Made by a program: the position numbers and the translations under genes
The notes under the pieces: model-generated
Seen by the model: the letters and a program-made list of their open reading frames with translations, nothing else
The model's database searches: none
Told to the model about the DNA's origin: nothing
DNA from: JAEHDI01 sp035455185
Lineage (GTDB): Bacteria > Acidobacteriota > Terriglobia > Bryobacterales > Bryobacteraceae
Assembly (NCBI GenBank): GCA_035455185.1
Contig: DATIFQ010000342.1
Location: 1 to 42,785, forward strand
Direction: 5' to 3'
Length of the DNA stretch: 42,785 nucleotides
Shown here: in pieces, positions 16,578 through 23,989 of the stretch
Layout: every line of letters begins with the position of its first letter
Numbering within the stretch: position 1 is the first letter of the stretch

Positions 16578-17836
16578 GCAAACCCGATGTCGTCGTCATC
16601 GGCGGCGGGATGATTACGAACGATCAGATCCTGCCGTCGCTGTACCAGATGCAGCGGTCGGGGCACATCGGCGAAATCAAGATCTGCGCCCTGAATGCTC
16701 GCCCGCTTAAGGACCTGGCCGATTCAGCGACGTTCAAACGCGCCTTTCCAGGCCAGTCCTTCCGATCTTTCCCGGACATCGCGGGTGACCTCGACAAGCC
16801 CTACCCGGATCTCTTCCGGGAAGTAATCGCGTCGCTGCCGCCGCGGAACGTGGTGGTCGTCGCGGTGCCCGATCAGCTTCACTTCAACGTCATCATGACG
16901 GCGCTGAAGCACAATCAGCACGTATGTACGGTGAAACCTCTGGTGCTGAAGGCTGCCGAGGCGCTCGAGATCGAACGGGAAGCGTACAGCCGCGGGCTCG
17001 TGGTTGGCGTCGAATACCACAAGCGCTTCGACGACCGCAGCCTGCTGGCCCGGCGGCGGTACCGCGAGGGCCGGTTCGGCGAGTTTCGCCTCGGCACCGC
17101 CTGCCTGCTTGAGAAGTGGTATTACCGCCATTCCAATTTCCAGAACTGGTGCACGGTCGAGAACTCCGACGCCTTCACGTACATCGGATGCCATTACGTG
17201 GACCTGGTGCACTTCATCACCGGCCTGCTACCGGTCGCGGTGAGCCTATACGGCATCCGGGATAAGTATCCAAACGGCAAAGAGGGATTCCTCTGGACCG
17301 ACGCGCGTGTCCTCTGGAACAACGGCGCGTGCCTCAACGTGCAGAACGCGCTCGGCTTCCCGGATGAAGCGCCCGGCACGAATACTCAGGGTATGACGAT
17401 GTATTGCGCTGGGGAGACGAACGGCACGTTGATTTCGCATTCCGACCAATTCCGCGGCTTGAAGTACTGCTACGTCAACCGGGACGACTCGCCGGGCGCG
17501 ACGGTCTACGCTGAACCGAGTACCGACTACTTCCAATACCTCGATCTCGGCGGTCCCGGGATGATCCCCGTCGGCTACGGCTACCGCTCGGTGGAGTACA
17601 TCGTCAAAGCGGCCATCCGCGCCGAGTCGGAGACAGCCGGCTTGGCCGAAGCCGATTCCTTGGCAAAGCGGCAAGCCATTCTCAAGGAGTATGACGCCGC
17701 GGGCGTCATGGCCACTCCGGCCAACAGCAGCTATAACGAACTGGTGATCGAAGCGGGGCGCCTCTCGATCCTCAACGGCGGTCGAGAGGCCGTCATCGAG
17801 TACGGCAAGAAGCCCGGCGTCCGCCTTCGGAACTGA
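16574..17836 (+). CDS. Gfo/Idh/MocA-family oxidoreductase
   Basis: This 420-residue NAD(P)-dependent dehydrogenase-like protein has a Rossmann fold at the N-terminus (VVVIGGGMITNDQIL). The family motif EKP is altered to VKP in HVCTVKPLVLKAA. The lysine is kept, followed by VGVEYHKRFD. The second half forms the open beta-sheet substrate domain, with HYVDLVHFITGLLP as the usual conserved His segment. Members oxidise or reduce sugars, inositols and sugar acids. The ATG at 16574 overlaps the aminotransferase stop. The same frame is open further upstream, but that part runs inside the aminotransferase gene and does not resemble the family. The decarboxylase follows 1 nt after the stop. Confidence 0.88.
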   Translation: MSKPDVVVIGGGMITNDQILPSLYQMQRSGHIGEIKICALNARPLKDLADSATFKRAFPGQSFRSFPDIAGDLDKPYPDLFREVIASLPPRNVVVVAVPDQLHFNVIMTALKHNQHVCTVKPLVLKAAEALEIEREAYSRGLVVGVEYHKRFDDRSLLARRRYREGRFGEFRLGTACLLEKWYYRHSNFQNWCTVENSDAFTYIGCHYVDLVHFITGLLPVAVSLYGIRDKYPNGKEGFLWTDARVLWNNGACLNVQNALGFPDEAPGTNTQGMTMYCAGETNGTLISHSDQFRGLKYCYVNRDDSPGATVYAEPSTDYFQYLDLGGPGMIPVGYGYRSVEYIVKAAIRAESETAGLAEADSLAKRQAILKEYDAAGVMATPANSSYNELVIEAGRLSILNGGREAVIEYGKKPGVRLRN

Positions 17837-17837
17837 G

Positions 17838-19226
17838 ATGCACAACCGGCGCCTGCAGCTCTCGCGGGAGGAGATGCGGGCGCTCGGTTACCGGATCGTC
17901 GATCGACTGGTCGAGCACCTCGACAACCAAACCAGCCAGCGGGTGGCTACGAAAGGCGTGCGCGCCGAACTCGAGAGCCGCCTGCGCGAGTCCCTGCCGG
18001 AAGAACCTGCCTCCCCGGACGACGTCCTGAAGCAGCTCGAAGAGGACGTGTTCAGCCACATGCTGCACGTTGACCATCCGCGCTTCTTCGCCTTCGTCCC
18101 CAGTCCCGGTAACTACGTGGGCGCCTTGGCCGACGCTCTTGCCTCCGGGATGAACCCGTTCGTCGGCACATGGCTCGGCGCTTCGGGACCGGCGCAAGTG
18201 GAGTTGGTCACGATCGACTGGCTCCGGCAGATCTGCGGCCTGCCGGATGGATCGGGCGGCATCTTCGTGACCGGCGGCTCGGTAGCGAACCTGATCGCGC
18301 TGGCGGCTGCCCGCCACGCAACGCTGGGCGAAGACACGGCACACGCCATTGCCTACTTCTCCGACCAGACTCATTTTGCGGTCGAGCGCGGCCTCCGAGT
18401 GCTCGGCTTCGCGCCTGCGCAGCTCCGGAGGCTGCCCTCGGACGATCGATTCCGGCTCGTGCCGGCCGAACTGGAACGAGCGATTCGAGAAGATCGCTTG
18501 GCTGGCCGCAGGCCGTTTTGTGTAATCGCGAATGCCGGAACCACCAACACGGGCGCGGTCGACCCGCTGCCGGTGCTTCGGGAGATCTGCAGCCGCGAGA
18601 GTCTGTGGCTTCATGCCGACGGCGCGTACGGAGCGGCGGGGATGCTCTCCAGGAAAGGCCGCGCTCTGCTCGACGGATTGCCACAGGTCGATTCGCTGGC
18701 GCTCGATCCGCACAAGTGGCTATTTCAACCGTTCGAGATCGGATGTGTGCTCGTGCGGGACGCCGGTCTGCTTCGCAGCACGTTTCAGGTGCGGCCCGAA
18801 TATCTCAAGGACGCTCTGCCCACCGAAGACGAGGTCAATCTGAGCGATTATGGCGTGCAATTGACGCGAAGCTTCCGCGCACTGAAGCTCTGGATGTCAC
18901 TCAAGGTTTTTGGGCTTTCAGCGTTCCGTGAGGCAGTCGACTGGGGCATCAGGCTCGCCGAGATCGCCGAGGGAAGGCTGCGAAGCTCGGGGAAATGGGA
19001 GATTGTCTCGCCCGCCCAGCTCGCGATCGTTGCGTTCCGTTACGCCGGCGGTGACGACGCCGTCAACCTCCGGATCATTGATCGAATGTACGACGACGGT
19101 TTTGCCTTCCTCAGCTCAACGATTCTGTGCGAGCGCCCCGCTCTGCGGCTGTGTACGATCAACCCGAGGACCACCGAGGCGGATATCCTCGAAACGATCG
19201 ACCGGCTTGAGCGGTTCGCACAGTAG
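17838..19226 (+). CDS. PLP-dependent group II amino acid decarboxylase
   Basis: The 462-residue product matches the aromatic-L-amino-acid decarboxylase/glutamate decarboxylase family (group II), which removes CO2 from amino acids to give amines. Landmarks are HPRFFAFVPSPGNY near residue 80, GGIFVTGGSVANLIAL in the cofactor domain, NAGTTNTGAVDPL, WLHADGAYGAAGM with the PLP-contacting Asp, and Lys293 in LDPHKWLFQ as the Schiff-base lysine. The late segment LSDYGVQLTRSFRALKLWMS is typical. It closes the operon with the aminotransferase and oxidoreductase. The amino acid decarboxylated cannot be read from the sequence with confidence; aromatic or related side chains are most likely. Confidence 0.88.
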   Translation: MHNRRLQLSREEMRALGYRIVDRLVEHLDNQTSQRVATKGVRAELESRLRESLPEEPASPDDVLKQLEEDVFSHMLHVDHPRFFAFVPSPGNYVGALADALASGMNPFVGTWLGASGPAQVELVTIDWLRQICGLPDGSGGIFVTGGSVANLIALAAARHATLGEDTAHAIAYFSDQTHFAVERGLRVLGFAPAQLRRLPSDDRFRLVPAELERAIREDRLAGRRPFCVIANAGTTNTGAVDPLPVLREICSRESLWLHADGAYGAAGMLSRKGRALLDGLPQVDSLALDPHKWLFQPFEIGCVLVRDAGLLRSTFQVRPEYLKDALPTEDEVNLSDYGVQLTRSFRALKLWMSLKVFGLSAFREAVDWGIRLAEIAEGRLRSSGKWEIVSPAQLAIVAFRYAGGDDAVNLRIIDRMYDDGFAFLSSTILCERPALRLCTINPRTTEADILETIDRLERFAQ

Positions 19227-19559
19227 TTGCCTGATTCTTCCCGTCAAAGATCCTGGAAACCTGACGCGGCGCGATCACGGAAGTTCTGCCTAGCGCTAGT
19301 CCGTACTAGGACACCAGAGCGACACCACGCGCGGAATCGCACGACATTCTCCAAATAATGATATGACGACAAGGTGAAATAAGGTCTTCCGCTTAGCTCA
19401 TAAGTACCATTCTATGTATCAACTAGACTTACCTTAGCGCCTAAGTACCGAGGTGGTGATAGTACGATATCTAAGTGCAAACAGGGGTGAATACCTTGTT
19501 TTCGGAGTGGGATCTCAGGCACACTGGAGGCGATTCAAGTTCGGTTACTGAGGTGAACG
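19227..19559. other. AT-richer intergenic region with repeated TAAGTACC elements
   Basis: This 333-bp stretch holds no convincing gene and appears lower in GC than its surroundings. It contains a perfect palindrome CTAGCGCTAG (19290-19299) and CCTAG/CTAGG flanks. The octamer TAAGTACC is repeated at 19401 and 19442, with a related TAAGTGC at 19472. A small hairpin CTTAG-CGC-CTAAG lies at 19433-19445. It may carry the end of the decarboxylase operon and the control region of the small membrane protein gene at 19560. Confidence 0.4.
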
Positions 19560-19919
19560 ATGCGTCGGTTGCTCCTAGTCCTGCTCGTCGCGGCCTTGCC
19601 GTCACCGGGGATGTCTCCAAAGACAAAACGCCGTCTGACGTTTGCCGCCGTGGCAGCCGCACAGATGCTGGACCTGCACACCTCGCTGGGAAGGAAGGAG
19701 GGCAATCCTCTACTGCGAGGCCCGAATGGCCGGTTCGCTGCCGGACGCGGAGTGGGGGTCAAACTCGGAATCCTTTCCGGGCTGCTGGCCGCGCAGGAAC
19801 TAAGGCCAGCCCCTTACTGGAACTGGGTGAATGTTACGTACGCGGGCGCAAGCGCCACGATCGCGGTCCGGAATTATCGCGTGAGCAAGCCACCTGAGTA
19901 CCTGGGGCCGGCTCGGTGA
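19560..19919 (+). CDS. Small hypothetical membrane or secreted protein
   Basis: The 119-residue product begins with a signal-like segment (MRRLLLVLLVAALPSPG). It then has two or three weakly hydrophobic stretches around LTFAAVAAAQMLDLHTS, GVKLGILSGLLAAQEL and WVNVTYAGASATIAVRNYRV. GAGGTG 5 nt before the ATG supports this frame over an overlapping longer frame without a signal sequence. I do not recognise a family. Its size and helix layout recall small DUF-type inner membrane proteins. It converges on the DUF3467 gene with only 20 bp between. Confidence 0.6.
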   Translation: MRRLLLVLLVAALPSPGMSPKTKRRLTFAAVAAAQMLDLHTSLGRKEGNPLLRGPNGRFAAGRGVGVKLGILSGLLAAQELRPAPYWNWVNVTYAGASATIAVRNYRVSKPPEYLGPAR

Positions 19920-19939
19920 GCTGGCGGGCCGAAGTCGGA

Positions 19940-20236
19940 TTACTGAACCACCCCACCGCCGCCACCTTGCGGCTCAAGGCGGATCTCGCCGAACGCCCCC
20001 TCGTACTGCTGGATGTTCTGTTGGAGGAGGTTGGCGAGCGCTTTCGCCTGCTGCGGACTTAGGTAGACCCCCTGGAAGTTGCGGATATTGACGCTATCGG
20101 GAGCGGTCTGGTTGATGGTGCCGAACAGCAGCAGGAAGTCCCACAGGTTGGCGCGGACCTGGACGCTGTTCGCGTATCCCTCGCGGTAGTCCTGCGAGAA
20201 CGATAACTGGATCTTCGGCTGGGCGGCCGGCGTCAT
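19940..20236 (-). CDS. DUF3467 domain protein
   Basis: The 98-residue product matches the DUF3467 family of short bacterial proteins. The recognisable core is FSQDYREGYANSVQVRANLW, then LFGTINQ and VYLSPQQAKALANLLQQNIQQYE. The tail is glycine rich. The biochemical role is unknown. It starts 3 nt after the efp stop codon, so it is expected to be made together with elongation factor P, which hints at a link to translation or the ribosome, but no more can be said. Confidence 0.8.
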   Translation of the reverse strand: MTPAAQPKIQLSFSQDYREGYANSVQVRANLWDFLLLFGTINQTAPDSVNIRNFQGVYLSPQQAKALANLLQQNIQQYEGAFGEIRLEPQGGGGGVVQ

Positions 20237-20239
20237 GAG

Positions 20240-20812
20240 CTATTTTCCTCCACCTTTGGCGCGGTCAATGTACTTCAGGTTCTCCACGTCGAGCCGGATG
20301 AGGTCTCCGACCTTGATGAACTGCGGCACCATGATCTCGACGCCATTCTCCAGCACGGAGGGCTTCCATGTACTGTCTTGCTGTGCATGCACCGGAGGGG
20401 CAGTGTCGGCAATTCGCACCTCAATGATGTCGGGGAACAAGACGCTGACCGGCTGTCCTTCGATGAACTCCACGGGCACGAGCATCTCCGGCCTGAGAAA
20501 TCTGGCCTGAGGTCCGATGATGGCCACCGGGATTGGCACCTGCTCGAAGGTTTCGGGGTTCATGAAATAGCAGGCGTCGGCGTCGTTATACAGATACTCC
20601 ATCGACTGTTTCTCGACCGGCAGATCCTCAAGCTTCAGGTCCGACCGGAAACTGTGCTCCCATAGGGTGCCGGTCGACAGGTTTCGGAGGCGGGCATGGG
20701 TGGCTCCCCCCATTTTGCCCTGCCCTGGATGGTAGTCGGCGATGAGCACCTTGTATGCCTGTCCCTCGTACCGTACTGCCATACCGGCGCGGAGTTGCGA
20801 TGCTGTGACCAT
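20240..20812 (-). CDS. efp: Elongation factor P
   Basis: EF-P binds the ribosome between the P and E sites and relieves stalling at consecutive prolines. The 190 residues cover the KOW-like domain I and two OB domains. The start is supported by GGAGG about 6 nt upstream. Domain I carries the tip loop HPGQGKMGG (28-36), where Lys33 would be the residue that contacts the P-site tRNA. In E. coli the loop is PGKGQ, with Lys two residues after Pro; here it is four residues after, so the loop is longer. The modification enzyme is therefore unclear. Domain III keeps ARPEML-like (LRPEMLVPVEF), GVEIMVPQFIKVGD and YIDRAKG signatures. Confidence 0.95.
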   Translation of the reverse strand: MVTASQLRAGMAVRYEGQAYKVLIADYHPGQGKMGGATHARLRNLSTGTLWEHSFRSDLKLEDLPVEKQSMEYLYNDADACYFMNPETFEQVPIPVAIIGPQARFLRPEMLVPVEFIEGQPVSVLFPDIIEVRIADTAPPVHAQQDSTWKPSVLENGVEIMVPQFIKVGDLIRLDVENLKYIDRAKGGGK

Positions 20813-20958
20813 GCATTCCTCCGGACAAGAGCATACTACCGCGACTCGGCTGCCTAAGAAAGCCCCAGTCAGTCACCGGGCCGGGGCCAAAAGCCACTAC
20901 ATTGCTTCGCCACAAGACCAGATCTACACAGGAAATAGCAGGAAAAGCTCAGAGAGAA

Positions 20959-21035
<77 letters not shown>

Positions 21036-21057
21036 GCTAGGTTGTCGGATCGTCTTT

Positions 21058-21086
21058 ATCCTACCACGCCGTACAACCGTTGTCAG
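21058..21086 (-). promoter_or_regulatory. Predicted sigma-70-type promoter of tRNA-Asp
   Basis: On the minus strand CTGACA (-35) and TAGGAT (-10) are separated by 17 bp. The -10 lies 22 bp before the tRNA 5' end, a normal distance for a tRNA precursor. The element overlaps the leader of the divergent lactonase gene. Confidence 0.55.
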
Positions 21087-21099
21087 TTGCCTGATGGTA

Positions 21100-21105
21100 T
21101 AAAAT
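21100..21105 (+). promoter_or_regulatory. Predicted -10 element (TAAAAT) of the lactonase gene, leaderless spacing
   Basis: TAAAAT ends 7 nt before the ATG at 21113 and there is no Shine-Dalgarno sequence. A TTGTCA at 21080 lies too close (14 bp) to be an ideal -35. Confidence 0.35.
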
Positions 21106-21112
21106 CGGGACG

Positions 21113-22087
21113 ATGAAACCCGCCTGTCTGATTCCCGCCATGTTCGCCATCCTGGGTGTCAGGGCGTCCGGCGAGGTGGTGCGCGTCGATCCCGCTCTGG
21201 ACCAGATCGTATCGGAAGCAGCGCAAATCGAGAAAGTCGCTGGAGGTTTCGCCTTCACCGAGGGGCCGATTTGGGCTCGCGATGGCTATCTCCTCTTCAG
21301 CGACATCCCAAACAATGTGATTCAGAAGTGGACTCCGGAAGGTAAGGTTTCCCTGTTCCGAAAGCCGAGCGGCTACGACAAAACCGATGCGCCGAAAGGG
21401 GCTTTTATCGGCTCAAACGGCCTCACGCTCGATCGCGAGGGTCGGCTCACCATTTGCGAGCACGGAAACGGCCGCGTCACGCGAATCGAAAAGGACGGCA
21501 AACTCACCGTCCTCGCCGCGAAGTACGAGGGCAAACGACTCAACAGCCCGAATGACGCGGTGTACAAGTCGAATGGATCTCTGTACTTCACCGATCCACC
21601 ATACGGCCTTCCAAAGGAGGACCAGGATCCGAAAAAAGAGCTGCCATTCAACGGCATTTACCGGATCGCCGACGGCGTGCTCCAGTTGCTGTCGAAAGAG
21701 TTGACACGCCCGAACGGCCTCGCTTTTTCTCCGGACGAGAAATATCTCTATGTCGCCAACTCCGACCCGGCGCGAAAGATCTGGATGCGATTCGAAGTGA
21801 AGCTGGACGGAACCATCTCCAAGGGCCGCGTTTTCTATGATGTGACTCGTCGCACCGAGGAAGGGCTGCCCGACGGCATGAAGGTGGACAGGCGGGGCAA
21901 CCTTTACTGCACCGGACCGGGTGGCGTCTGGATTTTCTCTCCCACAGCAAAACACCTTGGCACAATCCGGCTCCCCGAGACGCCGGCCAACTGCGCATGG
22001 GGCGATGCCGACGGCAAGACGCTTTACACTACCGCCCGCACGAGTCTCTATCGTATCCGGCTGAACGTCGAAGGCGTCCGGCCGTAA
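21113..22087 (+). CDS. Secreted SMP-30/gluconolactonase-like protein
   Basis: The 324-residue protein is a six-bladed propeller of the SMP-30/gluconolactonase/LRE family, which hydrolyses sugar lactones with a bound divalent metal. A short signal sequence ends near GVRASGE. Metal-site candidates are the Glu in FTEGPIW (blade 1), the Asn in RLNSPNDAVY, the Asn in TRPNGLAFS and the Asp in GLPDGMKVD. SNGLTLDREGRL and LYFTDPPYGL are typical family segments. Export suggests it acts on lactones in the periplasm. It follows tRNA-Asp divergently. The next gene on the strand begins 38 nt downstream. Confidence 0.85.
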   Translation: MKPACLIPAMFAILGVRASGEVVRVDPALDQIVSEAAQIEKVAGGFAFTEGPIWARDGYLLFSDIPNNVIQKWTPEGKVSLFRKPSGYDKTDAPKGAFIGSNGLTLDREGRLTICEHGNGRVTRIEKDGKLTVLAAKYEGKRLNSPNDAVYKSNGSLYFTDPPYGLPKEDQDPKKELPFNGIYRIADGVLQLLSKELTRPNGLAFSPDEKYLYVANSDPARKIWMRFEVKLDGTISKGRVFYDVTRRTEEGLPDGMKVDRRGNLYCTGPGGVWIFSPTAKHLGTIRLPETPANCAWGDADGKTLYTTARTSLYRIRLNVEGVRP

Positions 22088-22125
22088 ATTCTACGAGGCG
22101 GTATTATCCCCGAAAAGGCGTGACT

Positions 22126-22470
22126 ATGGGTACGTATCGCGGATGGCCGTGTCTTCTTACGCTTGTCTTTACAGCCGCTTCGGCTGGTGCGGACTCTCCG
22201 TGGGTCGAGACCCGCACCTTCTACACGAATGCGGAAGGCCTGCCCGACACGGAAGTGCTGGCGGTCGCCGCCACATCCGGCGGCGACGTCTATGTCGGTG
22301 CCCCCAAAGGTTTGGCTCGTCTCTCACGTGGGCAGTGGGTCACCGTTCCGGCCCTTGCCGGCACTCGTGTCGAATTACTCGTACCGGACGGGCCGGACCT
22401 GCTGGTTGCCACGAGCGACGGGCTTCACCGTTTGAGCGCGAAGGCTGCGACGCGGTTCGTGAAGCCCTGA
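22126..22470 (+). pseudogene. Truncated secreted two-component-regulator-type propeller (probable remnant)
   Basis: This 114-residue frame has a signal peptide (about residues 1-22). It then shows the opening of a regulatory propeller of the kind found outside hybrid sensors. TRTFYTNAEGLPDTEVLAVA, DVYVGAPKGLARLSRGQW and LLVATSDGLHRLS are Reg_prop-like repeats. Such proteins normally run for hundreds of residues with 10 or more repeats, but this one stops after about two blades. No continuation is visible before the convergent bactofilin gene, which ends 7 nt away. A GTG at 22120 is an alternative start. It may be a deletion remnant or a very short independent secreted protein. Confidence 0.5.
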
Positions 22471-22477
22471 GACGCGA

Positions 22478-22996
22478 TCAGCCGGAGGTGGAGGCCGAAA
22501 CGGAGGATGGTTGCCCGGGCGCAGGGGCAGCAGCCGTCTTCGCGGTCTGGGGCTGTGTGATGTCGATGCTGCCTTTGAAGAAGGCGCCGTCCTCGATGAC
22601 CACGCTCGCCATCTTGAGATCGCCGGTCAGTCGCGAGTTCTTCCGAAGAATGATGCGGTCGCTGGCCTCGACGTTGCCGTGCACGGCACCGTAGATCTCG
22701 ACCTCACGGGCGCGAATCGAGGCGCGAATCTTCGCGTTTGGACCGATCGTGAGACGGTTCTGACCGACGTCAAGTTTCCCTTCCATCTCGCCGTCAATCG
22801 AAAGGTCCTCGCGACTCAGGATCTCCCCTTTGACCACCATTGATTGGCCGATGGCCGCGGGACGCCGCTGAGTGTCCGCGGCGGAACGAGCCGGCGGTGG
22901 CGGGGGCGCCTGCATTACCTCCGCGGGCGATGCCGGGCGGCGCTGCTCGGCGCGGGGATGGTCGTCATCGGATGCGCGTTTGTTCCACATGCTCAT
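22478..22996 (-). CDS. Bactofilin
   Basis: The 172-residue protein is a bactofilin (DUF583), a nucleotide-independent cytoskeletal polymer used in cell shape, stalks or cell wall placement. The central right-handed beta-helix spans about residues 50-145, with repeats such as GEILSREDLSIDGEMEGKL, NRLTIGPNAKIRASIRAREV, IYGAVHGNVEASDRI and GDLKMASVVIEDGAFFKG. Both ends are proline- and alanine-rich and probably disordered. GAGGA 7-10 nt upstream of the ATG at 22996 favours this start. A longer in-frame version would add about 87 unrelated residues. No membrane segment is present. Confidence 0.88.
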   Translation of the reverse strand: MSMWNKRASDDDHPRAEQRRPASPAEVMQAPPPPPARSAADTQRRPAAIGQSMVVKGEILSREDLSIDGEMEGKLDVGQNRLTIGPNAKIRASIRAREVEIYGAVHGNVEASDRIILRKNSRLTGDLKMASVVIEDGAFFKGSIDITQPQTAKTAAAPAPGQPSSVSASTSG

Positions 22997-23359
22997 GATT
23001 CCGTCCTCGTGAAGAGTTAAACATATTATCGCAGCACGCGAACGGCCAAACGAGAACGCCGCTAAGCCGATGAGAATATGCGGAGAGGCCAGCCCGTTGC
23101 AGCCGAAGCCCGCGGAAGTTTCTTCCCCCACTGGGAAGAAAAGGCCGGCCGCTGGGGGGTTCTTTGATACCGCCGACGCTCCCATCGGCGAGCGGTTCCT
23201 CTTTAACGGCGTGCTTGCCGTGCTGGTCTTGCAGGCCACGTGTTCTTGCAAGGGCAACCGAGCGTTACTGTCGCAGCGTTGACCCCGCGCTCGGAAGACG
23301 AGAGAATAGAATCTTTTGTTCCAGTGTCCGAGCGAAGGTGTCTTCGGCCCGAGCGAAAT
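22997..23359. other. Divergent intergenic region with a 9-bp perfect hairpin
   Basis: This 363-bp region separates the bactofilin from the DUF47 gene and I see no gene in it. It contains a perfect inverted repeat of 9 bp with a 5-nt loop (23119-23141, TTTCTTCCC and GGGAAGAAA). A second possible stem lies further on (GCCGA/TCGGC with CGCTC/GAGCG near 23174-23193). It must hold the promoters of both genes. No known riboswitch pattern was recognised. Confidence 0.4.
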
Positions 23360-23974
23360 ATGAGACTAATACCCAGGGACGAGAAGTTCTTTCAGCTCTT
23401 TTTGAAGCAGGTACGCCTGATTTCGCAGGCGTCGGATGTGCTTCTGACAGGTGTGAAGGCAGGCAATGCGAAAATGGCGACGGCCTGCGAAGTCATCCAG
23501 CGGCTGGAGCACGACGGTGACGACGTAATCCACGACATTCTTACCCGCCTGAACCAGACCTTCATTACTCCTCTCGATCCGGAAGACATTCACTCGCTCT
23601 CATCGAGTCTGGACGACGTTCTCGACGGTATCGAAGATGCTGCCTATCAGCTCACGGCTCACAACGTCGAGCCGATTCCGCCGGCAGTTGTCGAACTCTG
23701 TGAGATTGTGAACTATTGTTCTCATTCGATCGCCCTGGCCTTCCAGGCACTTCACGACGGAAAAGCGCTTCTGGAACATTGCGTGGAGATCAACCGTCTG
23801 GAAGGCGTGGCGGATCTGCTGGTTCGCCGTGTGTTAGCCGAGCTCTACCGAAGCGACATTCATCCGATGGCTTTCATTAAGCTGAAAGAGGTCTACGAAG
23901 TTCTGGAGGCCACAACTGACCGATGCGAAGATGTGGCCGATGCGCTGCAGGGCGTTGTCGTGAAGAATAGTTAG
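23360..23974 (+). CDS. DUF47 PhoU-like phosphate transport regulator
   Basis: The 204-residue helical protein belongs to the DUF47 (PhoU-related) family, which is commonly encoded directly before PiT phosphate permeases and modulates them. The start at the ATG MRLIPRDEKFF gives the expected length; the longer frame adds an implausible basic leader. It has the usual metal-binding acidic motifs, such as EHDGDDVIHDI near residue 50, DDVLDGIEDAAY near 86 and TTDRCEDVADAL near the C-terminus. The permease gene starts 15 nt downstream, so the two form an operon. Confidence 0.88.
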   Translation: MRLIPRDEKFFQLFLKQVRLISQASDVLLTGVKAGNAKMATACEVIQRLEHDGDDVIHDILTRLNQTFITPLDPEDIHSLSSSLDDVLDGIEDAAYQLTAHNVEPIPPAVVELCEIVNYCSHSIALAFQALHDGKALLEHCVEINRLEGVADLLVRRVLAELYRSDIHPMAFIKLKEVYEVLEATTDRCEDVADALQGVVVKNS

Positions 23975-23989
23975 GCTGCCGCCATCGCC

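Noticed and set aside
19475..19897. Alternative 140-codon frame overlapping the small membrane protein at 19560
   Set aside because: It has no signal sequence or hydrophobic pattern, and the ribosome site fits the ATG at 19560 instead.
21080..21105. TTGTCA-TATAAA/TAAAAT as a classical promoter for the lactonase gene
   Set aside because: The spacer is only 12-14 bp, too short for a normal sigma-70 promoter. Only the -10 part is kept as a tentative leaderless signal.
22997..23257. 87-residue N-terminal extension of the bactofilin
   Set aside because: The added residues do not resemble bactofilins, and a ribosome site precedes the ATG at 22996.
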